Source: Siderastrea siderea (lineage: Eukaryota > Cnidaria > Anthozoa > Scleractinia > Rhizangiidae). From it: a stretch of DNA of 64,000 nucleotides. Made by a program: the position numbers and the translations under genes. How positions within the stretch are numbered: the first letter of the stretch is position 1; each line of letters opens with the position of its first letter. Shown one piece after another: positions 61,158-64,000 of the stretch. The stretch spans positions 904,501-968,500 of the forward strand of contig OZ034966.1 in assembly GCA_964030785.1 (NCBI GenBank), written 5' to 3'. The notes beneath the pieces were generated by a model, which was given only the letters and a program-made list of their open reading frames with translations, searched no databases and was not told the DNA's origin.

Positions 61158-64000
61158 ATGAAATCAGAAAAATCTAACCCTAATTATATGAATAAGAAAG
61201 ATCTTAAGAAACTCAGTAAATCAGAACTCATCAAATTGCTTCTGAAGCAGGAGAAGAAGTCTAAAATCATAGTGGTTGACGATACCAAACCAGTTCCAGC
61301 ACCAAGAACATACAAATCAAGGAGACCAATACCAACACCTCGCAAAAGTGTCAAACAGATGGCTAAAGAATATGAAGAAAACATCATTCTACCGCCTCCA
61401 GAATTCAGGGATGATTACAAACCAGTTCCAGCACCAAGAACTAAACAAAATGCAGTTCAAAAACCGTCTCCAGCACCAAGAACCAAAATAGAACAAACAG
61501 ACAAAGCTTTAAAAGGTTACACTTTGTCTTATGAAATCAGCATAAAAAACAATAAAGACCCCTTAGACCAAATGCAAAACACGAGAAAGGCTATAGAACA
61601 TCGTGTAATAACTTTGTTGAATGAAATGAAAGGCTTGAAATACGTTGAAACATTGAAAGTCACATTTAGCAAAATGTCTGATGTTGAAACAGTGATTAAG
61701 ACTGCATATTTCAATAGTACACCTCAAACAATAATCAATCAAACGGAGATCAATGAAGCATTACAAATGTCTAAACAACAGATACTGAATAAGATAGCTC
61801 AATGGATATCAGAAGGTTCAGGATGGACAATCCAATCTGTTGATAGCCACTATCTAAACATTGTTAAATACAAGCCATTGAAAGGATCCTCATATATCCA
61901 ACTACCTTCCGAACTGCGAATGAAGGGATTAATCAACATAAAAAATGAGGATAATGAATGTTTCAGATGGTGTCACATCCGACATTTGAATCCACAAGAC
62001 AAGGATCCTCAGAGGATTAAAAAATCTGATAAATTATATGTTAAAAATCTAGATTACTCAGGTGTTGAATTTCCAGTCAATGTCAAACATTACAACAAAA
62101 TTGAGAAGCAAAACAGTATCAATATAAACGTATTCGGATATGAAGACAAACAACCGTATCCCATCCATGTTTCCAAAGAAAAGTATGAAGATCATATTGA
62201 ACTACTACTAGTAACGAAAGATGAAAACAAGCATTATGTTCTCATAAAGGATTTCAACAAGTTCATGTATAATCAAACAAAACACAAAGAGAGGAAACAC
62301 TTTTGTATGTACTGCCTGCAATGTTTCAGTTCTGAAAGAGTATTAAACAATCATAAAGATATTTGCATTAAAGTGAATGGTGAACAAGCAATAAAAATGC
62401 CTGACAAAGACAATAACATACTGAAATTCAACAACTTTCATAAACAGCAACCTGTGCCATTTGTCATATATGCTGATTTTGAGGCTGTAACTGAAAAGGT
62501 ACAAGGATGTCAACCTGACAGTAATAAATCATATACTGAAGCCTACCAAAGACATACAGACTGTGGATATGGTTATAAAGTGGTTTGTTGCTATGATGAC
62601 AAATATACAAACCTGTCTTCAGTATTACAAACTTGACCCCTGTCACTACTTTACATCTCCAGGATTATCTTGGGATGCTATGTTGAAGATGACCAATATT
62701 CAACTTGAACTAATGACAGACATAGATATGTTTCAATTCATTGAAAAAGGCATGAGAGGAGGTATATCTTATATAGCAAATCGATATGGAAAAGCAAACA
62801 ATAAGTACATGAAAGAATACGATGAGAAGGCGCCCTCAAAGTATATTATGTACCTTGATGCTAATAATTTATACGGTTGGGCTATGAGTCAATATCTCCC
62901 CACTGGTGGTTTCAAATGGTTGACGGAAAAGCAGATTAATAAAATAAATTTAGCTCAGTATAATGAAGGTAGCAATAAAGGGTTAATACTAGAAGTTGAT
63001 CTAGAATACCCCAAAGAGTTGCATGACCTTCATAACGACTACCCTCTAGGACCGGAAAAGGTTAAAGTAACTGATAACATGTTGTCTGAATATTGTAAGA
63101 ACATACAGAAAAAGTTCAACATATCGACAGGACTGGTGCATAAACTGATCCCTACTTTATGTGACAAAGAAAAATATGTCCTACATTACAGAAATCTGCA
63201 GTTGTATCTCGATCTCGGTTTGAAACTAAAGAAAGTGTATAGAGTATTAGAATTCAATCAGTCACCTTGGCTTAAACAATACATTGAATTCAATACACAA
63301 AAACGTACTCAAGCAAAAAATTCATTCGAAAAAGATTTCTTCAAGCTAATGAACAATTCAGTATTTGGAAAAACGATGGAAAATATTAGAAAGCGTGTTG
63401 ATGTCAGACTTATTACAGATGAGAAAAAACTATTGAAGATGGCTTCTAAACCAACTTATGTAAGCAGTAAGATATTCAATGAAAATCTGGTAGCAGTACA
63501 TAAGATCAAAGAAACGATAACTCTAAACAGGCCGGCATATGTGGGTATGTGTATTCTTGATCTAAGTAAGACATTAATGTATGATTTTCATTATAACTAC
63601 ATAAAAGAAAAGTATGGAGACAAAGTCAAGCTGCTCTTCACTGACACAGACAGTCTAACATATGAGATTGAAGCTAAAGATGTGTACCAAGACTTTTGGA
63701 ATGACAAAGATCGATTTGACAACAGCGACTATTCAGAAAACTCTCCGTATTTCGATAAGACAAACAAGAAGGTAATCGGTAAATTCAAAGATGAAGCAGC
63801 TGGAATACCAATCACAGAATTCGTCGGTTTGCGATCAAAAATGTACAGTTACATAAAAGACAATCATAAAGGAGGGAAAACAGCCAAGGGAATCAAGAAG
63901 AACATAATAAAGAACAACATCAAACATGAAGATTATAAAAATGTATTAACCAATAACAAACAAATGCATCATACCATGAAGACAATCAGAAGTATCAATC
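61158..64000 (+). pseudogene. polB: Protein-primed DNA polymerase B, exonuclease region deleted (partial)
   Basis: The N-terminus has four PxPxPR motifs (PVPAPR, PIPTPR, PVPAPR, PSPAPR; residues about 45-110), then a zinc finger (CMYCLQCFSSERVLNNH) and the exonuclease motif I (YADFEA). At about 62628 the frame changes and the sequence jumps to the pre-palm LDPCHYFTSPGLSWDAM, so most of the 3'-5' exonuclease is missing. The palm follows without breaks: motif A in LDANNLYGWAMS, motif B in LMNNSVFGKTME and motif C in FTDTDSLTYE. The gene runs off the window. The polymerase is from another lineage than that of Polinton 1. Confidence 0.9.

Larger units (their letters stand above)
48621..64000. mobile_element. 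Polinton 2 (Maverick/polintovirus), left part
   Basis: From the palindrome at 48621 to the window end all recognisable genes belong to a Polinton: VLTF3-like factor, membrane protein, fibre, ATPase, orfX, two capsid proteins, protease, PLA2, integrase, BRO/VRR-NUC protein, zinc finger protein and polymerase B. The right end lies outside, so the TIR and target duplication cannot be checked. The left end is inferred from AGTAG plus a terminal palindrome like that of Polinton 1. A few genes have frameshifts, an in-frame stop, or deletions. Confidence 0.88.

Overview
The window looks like the genome of a marine invertebrate, most likely a cnidarian (anthozoan), though no ribosomal or mitochondrial marker fixes the species. 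It holds one host gene on the plus strand, many transposons, and two virus-like Polinton/Maverick (polintovirus) elements that have landed in or beside the host gene.

Host gene. Seven exons (9650-9787, 11102-11201, 35999-36594, 41685-41870, 42146-42319, 47606-47785, 48440-about 48620) with matching splice phases encode a chymotrypsin-fold serine protease domain followed by at least four sushi/CCP modules. Its introns carry MITE-like elements (997-1600, 9233-9394, 37138-38875), a foldback element whose arms are minisatellites (1700-4304), a long-TIR element (5725-7284), a CR1-like non-LTR retrotransposon (about 42740-47402) and Polinton 1.

Polinton 1 (12903-33480) is complete end to end, with 250-bp TIRs and a TAGCTG target duplication. 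It carries a damaged protein-primed DNA polymerase B, an integrase remnant, a VLTF3-like factor, a capsid block on the minus strand (Zn-ribbon/PLA2 protein, adenain-like protease, MCP fused to its downstream gene, small basic protein, minor capsid protein, orfX), then a packaging ATPase, a collagen/tail-fibre-like protein and a membrane protein on the plus strand, then small genes, a six-unit palindromic repeat array, a possible OB-fold protein and two paralogous Cys-rich proteins. A young Ty3/Gypsy LTR retrotransposon (25990-30869) is inserted in it.

Polinton 2 (about 48621 to beyond the window end) has the same core block in inverted order (membrane protein, fibre, ATPase, orfX, minor capsid, small basic protein, MCP, its downstream gene, protease, ZnR/PLA2). 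It adds a different integrase with a chromodomain, a BRO-N/VRR-NUC/zinc-finger protein, an AT-hook zinc finger protein and a different polymerase lineage.

Most notable: (i) in both elements a G_GGA_AAC heptamer, a 6-7 nt spacer and a 7-bp GC stem join a Zn-ribbon frame to the PLA2 frame, the layout of a programmed -1 ribosomal frameshift; (ii) the fibre genes are far more alike than the other shared genes, and Polinton 2 keeps a short scrap of the Polinton-1-type neighbour gene beside its fibre, evidence of fibre exchange; (iii) the ends of both elements are long self-complementary palindromes starting AGTAG; (iv) the Polinton 1 TIR carries the promoter and start codon of both terminal genes; (v) genes of Polinton 2 share a TATCTAAC...ATATA motif next to the ATG, and both elements encode a VLTF3-like factor. 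Both elements carry frameshifts and stops, so they are probably decaying integrated copies.
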